Part shown: in pieces, positions 1 through 12,391 of the stretch
How positions within the stretch are numbered: position 1 is the first letter of the stretch
Layout: the number at the start of each line of letters is the position of its first letter
Assembly (NCBI RefSeq): GCF_001017125.1
Contig: NZ_JXOJ01000002.1
Coordinates: 435,017 to 499,016, forward strand
From: Methanoculleus sediminis
GTDB taxonomy: Archaea; Halobacteriota; Methanomicrobia; Methanomicrobiales; Methanoculleaceae
DNA: 64,000 nucleotides
Direction of reading: 5' to 3'
Translations under genes and position numbers: made by a program
The notes under the pieces: generated by a model
The model's input: only the letters and a program-made list of their open reading frames with translations
Database searches by the model: none
Told to the model about the DNA's origin: nothing

Positions 1-118
1 GAGCACCGTCAGGTGAGAAGTGCGATGTTCCGTCAGGAACAGAGCTCGAGCACCGTCAGGTGAGAAGTGCGATGTTCCGTCAGGAACAGAGCTCGAGCAC
101 CGCAAGGTGCGAAGCCCA
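1..118. repeat. Tandem 47-bp hairpin repeat (2 full units plus a partial third)
   Basis: Two identical 47-bp units (1-47 and 48-94) are followed by a diverged partial unit. Each unit holds two small stem-loops, CACC-GTCA-GGTG and GTTCC-GTCA-GGAAC, enclosed by GAGC/GCTC ends, so a transcript could fold as a three-way junction. The third unit has a GCAA loop instead of GTCA, so the stem is kept while the loop varies. The array lies about 100 bp beyond the polC stop codon. Related mini-hairpin clusters occur near 52.3-52.5 kb and 63.6-63.7 kb. The repeat may continue to the left of the window. Confidence 0.85.
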
Positions 119-213
119 GTGTCCAGGTGGTGCTAACTCCGTTTTAAGTCGTCACACGAGGCTGCATTGCTCAATACCGGATGTCAAAATCAGTGAAGTG
201 GTGCAACCCGCTC

Positions 214-3200
214 TCACATAAAATCCGCGAGCCCGAGCTGCTTCTCCGGGGGCTCGCCGAAGGTCGACTCGATCTGCATGAAGAGCACCTCCACCCGCTG
301 CTTCGTGTACTCGGTTATCGCGTAGGTCCCGCAGATGTTGCGCGACATCTCCAGGTACTTCTTCACCGAGCCCTCGTGAACGGTCGGGATGACGTTGCCG
401 CCGCAGCGGGTGCACTTCCCCGCAAGCGGCATCCGCCGGTACTTCGCGTTGCACTTCATGCACCGGACCTTTTGCTTCGAGAACGCGTTGAGGTTCCCCT
501 GGAGGTCGCGGATGAAGTGGGTGTTCAGGACCCGCTCGGCGACGTCGTCCTCGTCCACGGCACGGATCCTCTTCGCGAGGTCGAGCTCCGCCTCGAGTTT
601 GTCGAGCATCGACCCGAGTTTCGTGTAGGTGGATTCGAGCGGCCCTGCCGAGATGTTCGAGGTCGGGTGAGTGAAGGAGAACCCCTCGCACTGCGCCGGG
701 GTCCCGAGCCGCCGCTCCACCCGGTCGACGTACTCGTCGAGGTCTTTCGGGTGGGCGTAGGCGAGGCAGCCGTTGTAGACCTCCAGCGGATAGCGGTCGC
801 AGACGTCGACGTTGTGGCTCTCCTTGTCGACTTCCGACGGATCGATCCGGGTCGTCAGGACGAGCGGCGCGTCCATCGTCCCGCCCCGGGTCTCGGGGAG
901 ATAAGCGCGGGAGAAGTTGATCAGCCCGTCCAGGAGGAGCATCACGCAGTCCTCGTCGCCGTCGCACTGCCCGCAGAAGACGCCGTTTGCGACCAGGGTG
1001 TGGTTGTCGGCGACCGTCAGGCAGTAGACCCGGTCGTCGAGCGCCTGCACCGTCTCGCGGGAGACGACCTCGTCCGCCACGACGAGCCCGCCCTCCTCCA
1101 CCGGGACGCGGTCGCCGACCGCGACCTCGAGGGCCTTGATCTTGCGGAGATAGTCCGTGTCCCAGACGAGCATCGCGTGGTCGGGCGTCACCGTAAGGAC
1201 TTTCCCCCGCCTCGTCGCGAACCGGACGAGGTGCGCCGGGGCGCGGTGGACGGAGACGGACGTCACCTTCTTCAGGGCGGTCTTCCCCTGCGGATCGATG
1301 CTCCGGACGTAGAACGGCTGGCGGGGATCGGAGTAGAACGTTCCCACGTGGTCGATCCCCGGTTTCGAGAGATCGAAGTTCTCCGTCACGAACTGCCGGA
1401 TGGGGACGGTCGTCCACTGCCGTCCGTCGGAGACGGTGATCTCCGTGTCGCCTGCAAAGCAGTTCCGCCGTTTCGCCGCGTGGAAGAACGGGTGGCCGTA
1501 GCCGACCGGCGCCTTCGAGAACCCGATAAGCCGGGCGAGAACCCCGGCGCTCGTGTGCGGGGCAAGCCCCATCAGGAGGTGGCCGACGAGGTCGAGAGGT
1601 TTCTCCGCCCGGTAGAACGGCTCGAGCCCGTAGATCCGCACCAGGAGATCGTCGACGAACTTCGCCACCCGGACGAGCCACTCGCCGCAGTCCTGCGAGA
1701 CCAGGATGTCCTGGTGGCGGAGTTCCAGCACCTGGTCGTCCGAGACGAGTTCCCGGCCGTAGGTGTCGTGGGTGTAGCCGAGTTCACGGAGCCGTTCGAT
1801 GGGGACGCCGACCTCGTCCGGCCGGAAATGGGTCAGGGGAAGGTCGATCATATCGTAGCGGACGGTGCCGTCCTTGAAGACATAAAGGTTCTGCAACGCC
1901 CGGAGGATCCCCTTCTCGATCGGCTCCACCGGCCGCTCGCGCGAGATCAGGCCCTTCACGCCCTTTAAAAGCGCGACCGAGGACTCGCGCACCCCGAGGC
2001 TCTCCATCGCCGCCAGGTACTCCGCTTTCACGTTGATCGTGACCTTCTGGAGACAGACCGTCGGCACGTTGCACCGGGGGCAGACATCCTGGCCGACGTC
2101 CTTGTTGCACTTCGGGCACCGGAAGACCGGGTTCGTGTGCGCCCCGCACTCGCAGAGGTTCTTGTAGGTGAAGGCACCGCAGGCGGGGCACTGCCGCTCC
2201 CCGACCTCCGCCTCGATCACCCCGCCGTCGGTGTTCGACCGGGGTTTCGAGGAGCAGGCCGCCTGGAACGACCGGCGGGCGCCGCCGTCGTCGCCGATCG
2301 GAAAGAGGGAGTGGGGCGGCGGGCGCATCTCCCGCGGCTTCGACTTCCCCGGCCGCCCCATCCGGCCGCCGATCCGGGTTCCCGCCCGCGAGCGCACCGA
2401 AAAGCCCGAAAGGTGCATCACGAGGTCGAGCGGGTTCTCCATCGGCGCGTCCTGCCACGCCGGCCGCTTCGTGAGTTGCAGCGTCAGCCCGAGACAGGCG
2501 AGGAGCACCAGGTGCTCGCCGATCGCCAGCCGGTCCCCCGAGAGGTGATGGGGAACCAGGATCTCCTCGAGGATCGCCTTCGTCTCCGGGGTGTTTCGGA
2601 TCATCAGCATCCCGTCCTCGATCGTCCCGTCGGCGCTGACCGCCTCCGCGAGGCGGGCGATATCGGCCGGGGCAATGTCGTCCCACATGTAGGTGTAGTC
2701 GGGGTGGAGCGGAGCCCCATCGAGCGCGAACTCGATCGCTTCGAGCTCGTTTTCAGGGTGGCGGGGGCCCCCCTCGAGCATCCACCACTCCTCGCAGTAG
2801 GCCGGGGGCATCAGCGGGTGGTTGTTCTCCATGAACTCCCCGAAACTGACCAGCATCTCGCCGACGTCCAGGATCTCGTCCACCTGCCCCGCGAGCCGCC
2901 GGGCCTCCGCCGCGTCGTCCACCCGGCGCACCTCCCCGCTCCGGAGTTTGACCGTCGGCCCCTGGATCGAGTCCACCGGCACGACCCCCGCCGCCTTCCC
3001 CGGCCGCTCGACCTTCATCTGCGTCCCGACCGCGAGGAAGTCGCCGAGGATGTGCAGCGTCGCCGGGTTGAAACCCGCGGCCGCAAACCCGGTGTTCCGC
3101 GCCCGGCCGAGGCGCAGCCGGAACCCGCCCTTCCGCATCGGGTACGAGAAGACCGGCCGGCCGCCGATCAGGTCGCGGATGTACTTGTCTTTCGGCTTGA

Positions 3201-4077
3201 TCGCGGAGCTCGCATCGTCGTCGTCGCTCTTCGCCGAGGCGCCGCCGCCGATCAAGTCCTCGAGCCAGTCCCAGCCCTGTATCTTCATCTTCCGGACGTT
3301 CTTCTGGACCTTCGGGGCCTTCAGCGCCAGCCCTTCCGCGACGACGAGCGCCATCCCGCCCCGGACGGTGTTCGTCTCCACCCGCTCCAGATTCCGGTAG
3401 CCGCTCACCTCCTGCTGCTCCGTCGGCTCGCCGTCGATGCAGACCGGACAGTTCTCGATGATCATCCGGAGTTCCTTCTCGCTCGGGAGATACTGGAGAC
3501 TCATGATGTTGTTGTACTGCCGGATCTCCTCGATGTAGCGCTCCACCTCCTCGGGGCGGGGGATGTAGCGGTTGATCCCGAGCGTCTGGCGCACGTAGTC
3601 GCCCACCAGCACCGAGAGCGCCTGCGCCGTCCCGCCGGCGCTCCGGATGGGGCCCGCGTAGTAGATCTTCAGGTATTCCGTCCCGTCGTCGTTCTTTCCG
3701 AGACTGACCTTTCCAATCCCCTCCGTCGGGGCGGCCACCACGCCCTCCGTCAGGAGCGCCATCGCCGCGCGGATGGCGTGGTCGAGGATCTCCTCCGGCG
3801 TGGTCTCGCCGAACTTTCGTGCCGCAAAATCGTCGCCGATGCGGAGCGCCGCCTCTTCGCGGGACATCTCCTGCTCGAGCTCCCGTATCCGGGCCGCGAT
3901 CCCCTTGTAACCGAGGAGCGCCTCCACGCGGTCGGCGAGGTCGCTTGCCACCGGGATCTCGACCTCCGTCCTCGGATCGAGTCCCCGGGCCCGTGCGGCG
4001 GCGGCGAGCCGCATCGCGGACTCAAGCCCGGACATCAGTTCCTCGAAGTACCGGGCGGTAGCAGGCGAGACCTCCAT
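214..4077 (-). CDS. polC: DNA polymerase II (PolD) large catalytic subunit DP2, intein-containing
   Basis: This is the catalytic subunit of the archaeal replicative family D polymerase, which pairs with the exonuclease subunit DP1 (not in the window). The 1287-residue precursor starts [20 protein letters not shown]. It carries the [17 protein letters not shown] region, zinc-ribbon cysteines around residues 629-690 (CPACG, CECG, CPKC, CPRC) and a C-terminal CMKC/CTRCGG zinc site. The active-site motif [15 protein letters not shown] is interrupted after its Asn by a 165-residue intein at residues 873-1037; the spliced protein would be 1122 residues, a usual DP2 length. The next gene on this strand starts beyond it, so it is probably transcribed alone. 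The mini-hairpin array lies just downstream. Identification is certain from the motifs; the start is the only ATG giving the full conserved N-terminus. Confidence 0.97.
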   Translation of the reverse strand: MEVSPATARYFEELMSGLESAMRLAAAARARGLDPRTEVEIPVASDLADRVEALLGYKGIAARIRELEQEMSREEAALRIGDDFAARKFGETTPEEILDHAIRAAMALLTEGVVAAPTEGIGKVSLGKNDDGTEYLKIYYAGPIRSAGGTAQALSVLVGDYVRQTLGINRYIPRPEEVERYIEEIRQYNNIMSLQYLPSEKELRMIIENCPVCIDGEPTEQQEVSGYRNLERVETNTVRGGMALVVAEGLALKAPKVQKNVRKMKIQGWDWLEDLIGGGASAKSDDDDASSAIKPKDKYIRDLIGGRPVFSYPMRKGGFRLRLGRARNTGFAAAGFNPATLHILGDFLAVGTQMKVERPGKAAGVVPVDSIQGPTVKLRSGEVRRVDDAAEARRLAGQVDEILDVGEMLVSFGEFMENNHPLMPPAYCEEWWMLEGGPRHPENELEAIEFALDGAPLHPDYTYMWDDIAPADIARLAEAVSADGTIEDGMLMIRNTPETKAILEEILVPHHLSGDRLAIGEHLVLLACLGLTLQLTKRPAWQDAPMENPLDLVMHLSGFSVRSRAGTRIGGRMGRPGKSKPREMRPPPHSLFPIGDDGGARRSFQAACSSKPRSNTDGGVIEAEVGERQCPACGAFTYKNLCECGAHTNPVFRCPKCNKDVGQDVCPRCNVPTVCLQKVTINVKAEYLAAMESLGVRESSVALLKGVKGLISRERPVEPIEKGILRALQNLYVFKDGTVRYDMIDLPLTHFRPDEVGVPIERLRELGYTHDTYGRELVSDDQVLELRHQDILVSQDCGEWLVRVAKFVDDLLVRIYGLEPFYRAEKPLDLVGHLLMGLAPHTSAGVLARLIGFSKAPVGYGHPFFHAAKRRNCFAGDTEITVSDGRQWTTVPIRQFVTENFDLSKPGIDHVGTFYSDPRQPFYVRSIDPQGKTALKKVTSVSVHRAPAHLVRFATRRGKVLTVTPDHAMLVWDTDYLRKIKALEVAVGDRVPVEEGGLVVADEVVSRETVQALDDRVYCLTVADNHTLVANGVFCGQCDGDEDCVMLLLDGLINFSRAYLPETRGGTMDAPLVLTTRIDPSEVDKESHNVDVCDRYPLEVYNGCLAYAHPKDLDEYVDRVERRLGTPAQCEGFSFTHPTSNISAGPLESTYTKLGSMLDKLEAELDLAKRIRAVDEDDVAERVLNTHFIRDLQGNLNAFSKQKVRCMKCNAKYRRMPLAGKCTRCGGNVIPTVHEGSVKKYLEMSRNICGTYAITEYTKQRVEVLFMQIESTFGEPPEKQLGLADFM
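967..1461 (-). other. Mini-intein inside polC (class 1, no homing endonuclease)
   Basis: The 165-residue insert begins at Cys in [10 protein letters not shown] (block A) and ends VFCGQ followed by extein Cys of CDGDED. A block-B-like region [11 protein letters not shown] supplies the splicing His, and [16 protein letters not shown] forms the C-terminal blocks. The last residue is Gln rather than the usual Asn, a variation known for archaeal PolII inteins. At 165 residues there is no room for a LAGLIDADG endonuclease, so it cannot home by itself. The insertion lies within the polymerase catalytic DGDED motif, so splicing is needed for activity. Boundaries come from the uninterrupted RRNCDGDED sequence expected in intein-free DP2 proteins. 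Confidence 0.95.
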
Positions 4078-4165
4078 GCATGAAGTATGGGCCCTTCACG
4101 CATTTAGAGCAGTCGTTTACGTCCGCGGACCCCGGTTCCGGCAGGCTGTAAAAGAGGGTTGAGCG

Positions 4166-4759
4166 TCAGAGAATCCCGGCGAAACGGATGATATTCTCGC
4201 GGATCCCTTCCGGCGGGAGCATCTGGTCCACCCGCCCGGTCGCGAACGCGGCGCGGGGCATGTAGTGGATGGCGCATGTCCGGAGAGCCTGTGCGAAGGT
4301 GGTCCCCCCGATGGATTTGATGTGGGAGATCCCTTCGGCGCCGTCGCTCCCCATCCCCGAGAGGATCACCCCGGCGAACCGGTCGCTGCCGCGCCGCTCG
4401 AGCGACATCATGGCGACGTCGATCGAGGGCCTGACGTACTGCACCTTCTCGTCGTTGAAGAGGCAGATCTTCCGGTTTTCGACGAGTTTTAAGTGGACGT
4501 CACTCGGGGCCACGTAGATCTTGCCGTGCTCGATCTCTTCGCCGTCCTCCGGAACCCGGACATCCATGAACGAGATCTCTTCGATATGCCGGCAAAGCGC
4601 GCTGTTCATAGAGTGCGGCATGTGCTGGACGAGGATGACGGCGGCATCGACAAGCGGGAACTGGGAAAAGACGACCTCGAGCGTTCGCGCCCCGCCGGTC
4701 GACGAACCGATGACGACGATCGTCCGTCTGTCGCGGGGAAAGGATAAGGAATACTCCAT
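4166..4759 (-). CDS. Stand-alone CheB-type protein-glutamate methylesterase
   Basis: The 197-residue protein is a CheB catalytic domain without the usual N-terminal receiver. The catalytic Ser lies in GSSTGGARTL, the His in VQHMPHSMNS and the Asp in GMGSDGAEGI, so all three catalytic residues are present. CheB removes methyl groups from (and deamidates) chemoreceptor glutamates. The gene begins 12 bp after a single-domain receiver gene, and a histidine kinase gene precedes that, so receiver and esterase functions appear split over two genes. No chemoreceptor, CheR or CheA is in the window, so it may serve a signalling branch other than classical chemotaxis. The ATG start agrees with the domain beginning. 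Confidence 0.9.
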   Translation of the reverse strand: MEYSLSFPRDRRTIVVIGSSTGGARTLEVVFSQFPLVDAAVILVQHMPHSMNSALCRHIEEISFMDVRVPEDGEEIEHGKIYVAPSDVHLKLVENRKICLFNDEKVQYVRPSIDVAMMSLERRGSDRFAGVILSGMGSDGAEGISHIKSIGGTTFAQALRTCAIHYMPRAAFATGRVDQMLPPEGIRENIIRFAGIL

Positions 4760-4771
4760 GCAATCTCCCCC

Positions 4772-5158
4772 TTACGGAAGGTAATTGAGGTACCCCTTCA
4801 CGAGGGCCACGATCTCGTCCGGCTCGAACGGTTTCGTGATGTAATCGATGACCTGCTCCTTGAGACATTCCAGTTCCGCGTCCGGGACGTCTTTTGCCGT
4901 GAGCATCACGATGACGTTCCCTCCCATGAGATCGCGGTCGATCATCTCCTGGATCGTCTCCCATCCGTCCTTATGGGGCATCATGATATCCATCAGGATG
5001 ACCCCCCGAAACCCGCCTGTAAGTTCCGCGATACAGGCATCGCCGCTCTCTGCGGCAACGACCCCGATCCCCTCCGGTTCAAGAAGTTCCTCCATCACCT
5101 CGAGGATGAAGACGTCGTCGTCGACGACCATAATCCGCCGGCTCGATTCCTCCGCCAT
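4772..5158 (-). CDS. Single-domain response regulator (receiver)
   Basis: The 128-residue protein is a lone CheY-like receiver. VVDDDVFILE gives the acidic pocket, the phosphoacceptor Asp lies in ILMDIMMPHKDG, Thr in VIVMLTAKD and Lys in YITKPFEPDE. There is no output domain. It lies between the sensor kinase gene (upstream, 76-bp gap) and the CheB esterase gene (12-bp gap) on the same strand. The simplest reading is that the kinase phosphorylates this receiver, which may replace the receiver missing from the neighbouring CheB. That link is an inference from gene order. Confidence 0.93.
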   Translation of the reverse strand: MAEESSRRIMVVDDDVFILEVMEELLEPEGIGVVAAESGDACIAELTGGFRGVILMDIMMPHKDGWETIQEMIDRDLMGGNVIVMLTAKDVPDAELECLKEQVIDYITKPFEPDEIVALVKGYLNYLP

Positions 5159-5234
5159 CTGCTCCCTCCCCGGGACCCGCCGGGTTGTTCAGTAAATTCT
5201 CTCGCCCGGAACAGTATATAACCCTGCGGATTCT

Positions 5235-7100
5235 TTACAGCGTTTCTACCGCCTCGATGGTGAATATGATGGTCGAACCCCTCCCCTCTCCGGCGCTCTC
5301 GGCCCATATCCGCCCTCCGTGCCGTTCCACGATCCGCCGGCAGATCGTGAGGCCGAGGCCCGGCGAGTCGAGGTTGTGCCGGGAGGCGTCGGCCTTGTAG
5401 AACTCGGCAAACGCCTTGTCGAGCTGCTCGCGGGTCATGCCGATCCCGGTATCCCTGACCGAGACGACCACGGCTTCCCGCTCGCGGGCGGCGTCGATGG
5501 TGATCGTCCCCTTCTCGTCCTCCATGTACTTGACGGCGTTGGCGATCAGGTTGTTGAAGACCTCCCCGAGGAGAACCCGGTCGGCCCTGACGGTGATCCC
5601 GGCCGGGATGTTGTTGTTGAGGGCGATGGCCTTCGTCTTGAAGAGGACGGCGTAGTTCCGGAGCGTGTTGTCGAGTTCCGTCTTCAGGTCGAGGGGTTCG
5701 AGATCGAGTTCGACGTAAAGGGAGTTCATCCGGGCGAGCTGCAGGGTCTTCTGGACCAGGTCCTTCATGTAAGTGACGTTGTGGCCGGCGATCTCGAGGA
5801 GGCGCCGGAGATCCGGGTCCTGCTCCCGCGCGACGATCCTCGGCATGAGCGCGACCAGCGGCGTCAGGGGCGTCTTCAGGTCGTGACCGAGCTGCGATAT
5901 GAACTCGTCCTTCTGGGCGAGGAGTTTCTCCACGTCGGCGGTCCGCTCCCGGACCATCGCGTCGAGTTCCTGGTTGACGACGGAGAGCTGGCTCCGCAAC
6001 AACTCCAGTTCCCGGTTCTTCGCCTGGAGGTTCCCGGCAAACCCTTTGAGCGCCTCTTCCGCCTGCACCCGCTGGGTGATGTCGATCCCGAGCTGCAGCA
6101 TCAGGGGCGACCCGTCCGTATCGGTGAACGGGTAGGCGTGAACCTCGTAAGTCTTCCCGTTCGTATGATCCCACTCCCAGTGCTGCGGGCTCCGGAGGGT
6201 GAAGACCATCGCCCCCTTGCAGGGTTTGCAGGGCCTTCGGGAGCCGCGCTGCACCTCGTAGCAGAGCCCGCCCTCCGGATCGCCGAAGGTCTCCCGGAAC
6301 GCCCTGTTGGCGAACCGGACGGTGTGATCCTCCCCCTGCAGGGTGACGTAAGCGGGAAGGGTGTCCAGGATCGAGAAGAGACGGCGGCGTTCGGCGTTCA
6401 GGGCCGCTTCCGCCTCCTTGTACCGGGTGATCTCCGAGACGCGGCAGGTGACGACGACACCGTCGAGGCAGCGCCCCCAGAGAACGAGCCAGCATGTTCT
6501 GCCGTCCCGGCCGAGGAACTGCGTCTCGACGACCGCGTTGCCTGCGCCCGGTTGTGCCTGCGCAAAGAATCGCTCGCGGTCGTCGGCGTATGGCCATATC
6601 TTCGATACCGGGAGGTTCTCCAGGTCTCCTCTTGCATACCCGAGGAGTTCCGCGAAGTCGTGGTTCACGTCCGCTACCGTTTCGTCCTCCCGCCGGATAA
6701 GAAACGCGCCGCCTGGAGCCCGTTCCATGGCCTCCCTGTAGTGGATCTGCTCCCGGGCCGAGTAGCCGACGGTCGAGGCGAGCGACGCAAGAGCAACCAT
6801 GGCGACGAAGGGGAGAAATATGCTCGGGTTCGGGGGATAGGCGCGCCCTGCCGTGGCGCCGAGATAGGCGAGCCCGAGCACGGTGGCGGCAACGATTCCC
6901 TTCTCGCGGTAGAGGTAGCCGACCGCCGCGGCCGGGACGAAGAGAAGGGCCCAGAGAACGAGGTTGGTGCCGGGCGGCTCCACGAGAAGGGCGGCCAGTA
7001 TCGCCGTGCCCGAAGCGCCGGCTACCAGAACCTTCCCGGGTTCACGGAGGTCGCCTTCCTGCAGGAGCCGGAGGGGACCCCCCGTCGTACGAGATGCCAT
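5235..7100 (-). CDS. Membrane-bound PAS-PAS sensor histidine kinase
   Basis: The 621-residue protein has about four hydrophobic helices in residues 23-115, then two PAS domains (about 125-235 and 245-350), a coiled stretch, a HisKA domain with the phosphoacceptor in QLGHDLKTPLTPL, and an HATPase domain with NNLIANAVKY, DTGIGM and GLGLTICRRIVERHGG. The second PAS has closely spaced cysteines (LCYEV and CKPCKGA), which might bind metal or sense redox state. It is the first gene of a same-strand set with a receiver and a CheB esterase. The signal sensed cannot be told from the sequence. Confidence 0.93.
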   Translation of the reverse strand: MASRTTGGPLRLLQEGDLREPGKVLVAGASGTAILAALLVEPPGTNLVLWALLFVPAAAVGYLYREKGIVAATVLGLAYLGATAGRAYPPNPSIFLPFVAMVALASLASTVGYSAREQIHYREAMERAPGGAFLIRREDETVADVNHDFAELLGYARGDLENLPVSKIWPYADDRERFFAQAQPGAGNAVVETQFLGRDGRTCWLVLWGRCLDGVVVTCRVSEITRYKEAEAALNAERRRLFSILDTLPAYVTLQGEDHTVRFANRAFRETFGDPEGGLCYEVQRGSRRPCKPCKGAMVFTLRSPQHWEWDHTNGKTYEVHAYPFTDTDGSPLMLQLGIDITQRVQAEEALKGFAGNLQAKNRELELLRSQLSVVNQELDAMVRERTADVEKLLAQKDEFISQLGHDLKTPLTPLVALMPRIVAREQDPDLRRLLEIAGHNVTYMKDLVQKTLQLARMNSLYVELDLEPLDLKTELDNTLRNYAVLFKTKAIALNNNIPAGITVRADRVLLGEVFNNLIANAVKYMEDEKGTITIDAAREREAVVVSVRDTGIGMTREQLDKAFAEFYKADASRHNLDSPGLGLTICRRIVERHGGRIWAESAGEGRGSTIIFTIEAVETL

Positions 7101-7129
7101 CAGACCTTAAAGATCTGAAGGCGTCTCGA

Positions 7130-7657
7130 TCATTTATTGTTCGCGGATCGGCTTCCCGTCTCCAGCGCCTCGGTGAGCGGCCCGGCGCCCGCCTCTCCCA
7201 TCTTCCAGAGGAGGAGGGCGGCGCGTTCCTGTGTCTTCGGGTCGGGGTTCTGCATCAGGCGGAGGAGCGGTTCGACCGCCGGATCCCCGATCCGGCAGAG
7301 GGCCATCGCGGCGAACGGCTGGAGATCGGCATCGGCGTTCTCGACGACGGCGACGAGGGGTTCGACGGCGGCGGCGCCGATCCCCGCGAGAGCCGCCGTG
7401 GCGTACCGCCGGAAGTCGCGGTCGTCCGCGGCGCGCATCGCCGCGAGGAGGGGATCGATCGCCGGCTCCCCGATCCGCACCAGCGCACGGGCGGCGTACC
7501 ACCGGACGTCGTTGTTGCCGGCCTGCATCGTGGCGATGAGCGGCTCCACGGCCGCTTTTCCGCTCTCACCGAGCTCGGCGGTCGCCGCCCGGCGCGCCGC
7601 GAGAGGGCCGTCCCGGAGATCGGTAATCAGTTCCTCGATCCGGGTTCTGTCAGTCAT
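7130..7657 (-). CDS. HEAT-repeat (PBS-lyase type) protein
   Basis: The 175-residue protein, starting MTDRTRIEELITDLRDG, is built of about five HEAT units, each with a core such as RWYAARALVRIGEPAIDPLL. HEAT proteins are helical scaffolds for protein or cofactor binding; no enzyme motif is visible. The ATG at 7657 was preferred over a longer in-frame extension because that extension overlaps the upstream gene and reads as non-protein-like sequence. It lies 26 bp downstream of a second HEAT gene on the same strand, so the two are probably co-transcribed. Its partner is unknown. Confidence 0.85.
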   Translation of the reverse strand: MTDRTRIEELITDLRDGPLAARRAATAELGESGKAAVEPLIATMQAGNNDVRWYAARALVRIGEPAIDPLLAAMRAADDRDFRRYATAALAGIGAAAVEPLVAVVENADADLQPFAAMALCRIGDPAVEPLLRLMQNPDPKTQERAALLLWKMGEAGAGPLTEALETGSRSANNK

Positions 7658-7683
7658 AGCGTTCAGGTGCACCCTTGCTGTTG

Positions 7684-8883
7684 TTATGTCTTCCTGATGC
7701 TGCCGAGCGCCTCCCGGGCGGCCTCGCGCACCTCCTCCCGTTCGTCTTCGAGCGCCCCGATCAGGAGATCCGCCGATCCGCGATCCCCGATCTCCCCGAG
7801 GGCCCGCGCGGCTCCCGCGCGAACGCGCCGGTCGTCGCCGTGCCGGAGCGCCATGGCGAGCGCGGGGACGGCGGGCTTCCCGACAAGGCCGAGGGCGGCG
7901 ATCGCCCCCCGCCGGAGGAGTTCGTTCTCCGTCCCGAGCGCCTCGATGAGGGGCTGGACGGCGGGCTCGCCGATATCCCCGAGCGCAGCGCAGGCACGCT
8001 GCCGCACCTCCCCGTCCGGGTCGCGGAGCGCTTCGATGAGGGCCGCAATACCGCTCTCCCCCCCGATGCTCCCGAGCGCGATCGCCGCCCCCCACCTGAC
8101 GCGCCCGTTCCCGTCGGAGAGGCCGGCGATAGCCTCCTCCCGGGCCGGCTCGCCGATAGCGCCTATGGCCAGGGCAGCCCTGCTCCGGACGTAGGTGTCT
8201 TCATCGTCGAGCGCGCCCATCAGCGCCGGGATCGCCGAGGGGTCGCCGATATCCCCGAGAGCGACCGCGGCCATCCAGCGGACGTCGACGTTCTCGCTCC
8301 TGAGGCTCTCCGTGAGCGGCCCGACGGCCGGAGGACCCAGTCTTCCGAGCGCCTCCGTCGCCTTCCACCGGACGCCGACCTCCGGGTCCGCGAGGAGGGC
8401 GGCGAGCGGTTCGACCGCGGCAGGATCGCCCGCGTCGCCCAGGCACCCGGCCGCCCGGTAGCGGGTATCGGGGTCGCGGCTCGATAGCCGGGCGATCAGC
8501 CTTCTCGTGTCCCGGTCGCACGCGGCTTCGCCGGAAGGCTCGCCTATACGAAAGTGGAGACCGCCGGCACGCCTGCCCGCGGCCTCGAAGAGGTAGCCGA
8601 GGAGGTATGCGGCGGCGACGAAGGCGGCCGCACTCACGAGGATGCCGGCGCCCGGGGCGCCGTAGAGGAGGGAATAGACGGTGATGTGGACCATGGCGAG
8701 CAGAACCCCGACGGCAGCCGCACGTCTCCGGTACCAGAACGCGGCGAGGATGAGCACCAGGTAGAAGAGATGGGTGTACGCGACCGTGCCGAAGGCGAGA
8801 TCCAGGAGCACGGCGAGGATCGTGATGAGGACGATGACTGCGGGTCTGCCCCATGCCTCTCCCGACAGACCTGCAGGACTCAT
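7684..8883 (-). CDS. Membrane-anchored HEAT-repeat protein
   Basis: This 399-residue protein has about four hydrophobic helices in residues 15-100 (for example VIVLITILAVLLDLAFGTV), followed by a cytoplasmic-type region of roughly nine HEAT units with recurring RWKATEALGRLGPPAVGPL-like cores. The design suggests a membrane-tethered scaffold. It is followed at 26 bp by a smaller soluble HEAT gene. No catalytic residues are visible and the binding partner is unknown. The repeats are conserved with one another, so recent unit duplication is possible. Confidence 0.85.
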   Translation of the reverse strand: MSPAGLSGEAWGRPAVIVLITILAVLLDLAFGTVAYTHLFYLVLILAAFWYRRRAAAVGVLLAMVHITVYSLLYGAPGAGILVSAAAFVAAAYLLGYLFEAAGRRAGGLHFRIGEPSGEAACDRDTRRLIARLSSRDPDTRYRAAGCLGDAGDPAAVEPLAALLADPEVGVRWKATEALGRLGPPAVGPLTESLRSENVDVRWMAAVALGDIGDPSAIPALMGALDDEDTYVRSRAALAIGAIGEPAREEAIAGLSDGNGRVRWGAAIALGSIGGESGIAALIEALRDPDGEVRQRACAALGDIGEPAVQPLIEALGTENELLRRGAIAALGLVGKPAVPALAMALRHGDDRRVRAGAARALGEIGDRGSADLLIGALEDEREEVREAAREALGSIRKT

Positions 8884-8940
8884 CCTGAAGAGGAGGTGCG
8901 GGCCGCACCCATAAAGAGTTTATGCGGTGCGGCTCCCCTC

Positions 8941-9495
8941 TCACCGCCGCCCTGCAGCCGCAGGACGGGCTTCTCGTCCGGCGGCTTCTTCGAGTTTCGC
9001 GAGCGACGCCTCGATGAACGCGGGGATGTCGTCCGGCTGCCTGCTCGAGACGATGTTGCCGTCGACGACCACCTCCCGGTCGACGTACTCCGCACCGGCG
9101 TTCCTGATGTCCTGCGCGACAGACTTCCATCCGGCGACCCTCCGGCCCTTGAGCACCTGCGCGGTGATCATGAGCTGGGGTGCGTGGCATATGGAGAGAA
9201 CCGGTTTGCCGCTCTCGACGAAGCGGCGCACGAACTCGACGGGCGCATCGTGTGCCCGGAGTTTGTCGGGCGAGTAGCCGCCCGGTATGAAGAGCGCGTC
9301 GAAGTCGTCCGGCGAGAGATCCGATACGCTCCGGTCGATCGTGACCGGTGTCCGGTCCGCCTTCCCGTGCACGGTCTCCCCCGCGGAGAGGCCGACGTGG
9401 ACGAGATCGTGGCCGGCCTCCCGGAACGCCCCGGCGGGCTTCGTGTACCCGACATCCTCGAACATATCCGTGATCAGGACTGCTATTCTGCTCAT
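8941..9495 (-). CDS. DJ-1/PfpI family protein
   Basis: The 184-residue protein has the class I glutamine amidotransferase-like fold: IAVLITDMFEDVGYTKP at the N-terminus, LFIPGGYSPDKLR, and the nucleophile elbow SICHAPQLMITA with Cys followed by His. That Cys-His arrangement is typical of PfpI-type proteases and deglycases/chaperones of this superfamily. The C-terminus ends in an Ala/Arg-rich tail (REARPAAAGRR) that is probably disordered. It is transcribed divergently from the P-type ATPase gene and may stand alone. Whether the activity is peptidase, deglycase or hydratase cannot be decided here. Confidence 0.9.
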   Translation of the reverse strand: MSRIAVLITDMFEDVGYTKPAGAFREAGHDLVHVGLSAGETVHGKADRTPVTIDRSVSDLSPDDFDALFIPGGYSPDKLRAHDAPVEFVRRFVESGKPVLSICHAPQLMITAQVLKGRRVAGWKSVAQDIRNAGAEYVDREVVVDGNIVSSRQPDDIPAFIEASLAKLEEAAGREARPAAAGRR

Positions 9496-9635
9496 CGTCG
9501 TTCCTCCCCGGACCGGTCGCCCGGCCCGGCACCGGATCGGTTCGGCCGAAGGATATAATCCTGCCGGAGGGGCGGCGGAGCCGGGGCAATCCGGCCGCTG
9601 CTGCGCCGGTTCCGCGGCAGGACGAGCGATCTCTA

Positions 9636-9670
9636 TACCTTTTTATAGCCCGGCGCAGAACCGGGAACAT
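9636..9670 (+). promoter_or_regulatory. TATA promoter of the P-type ATPase gene
   Basis: A TATA-like element CTTTTTATAG lies about 30 bp before the ATG of the ATPase gene. With the usual archaeal spacing, transcription would begin at or a few bases before the start codon, so the message is probably leaderless or nearly so. Confidence 0.55.

Positions 9671-12391
<2,721 letters not shown>

Noticed and set aside
1-118. Repeat array considered as CRISPR
   Set aside because: Units are directly adjacent with no unique spacers and internally palindromic; no cas genes are nearby.
2137-4083. 648-residue open frame opposite polC
   Set aside because: It is an antisense shadow of the high-GC polC gene, with Arg/His/Asp-rich low-complexity sequence and no family motif.
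5319-7118. 599-residue frame opposite the first histidine kinase
   Set aside because: Antisense shadow of the kinase gene with no recognisable motif.
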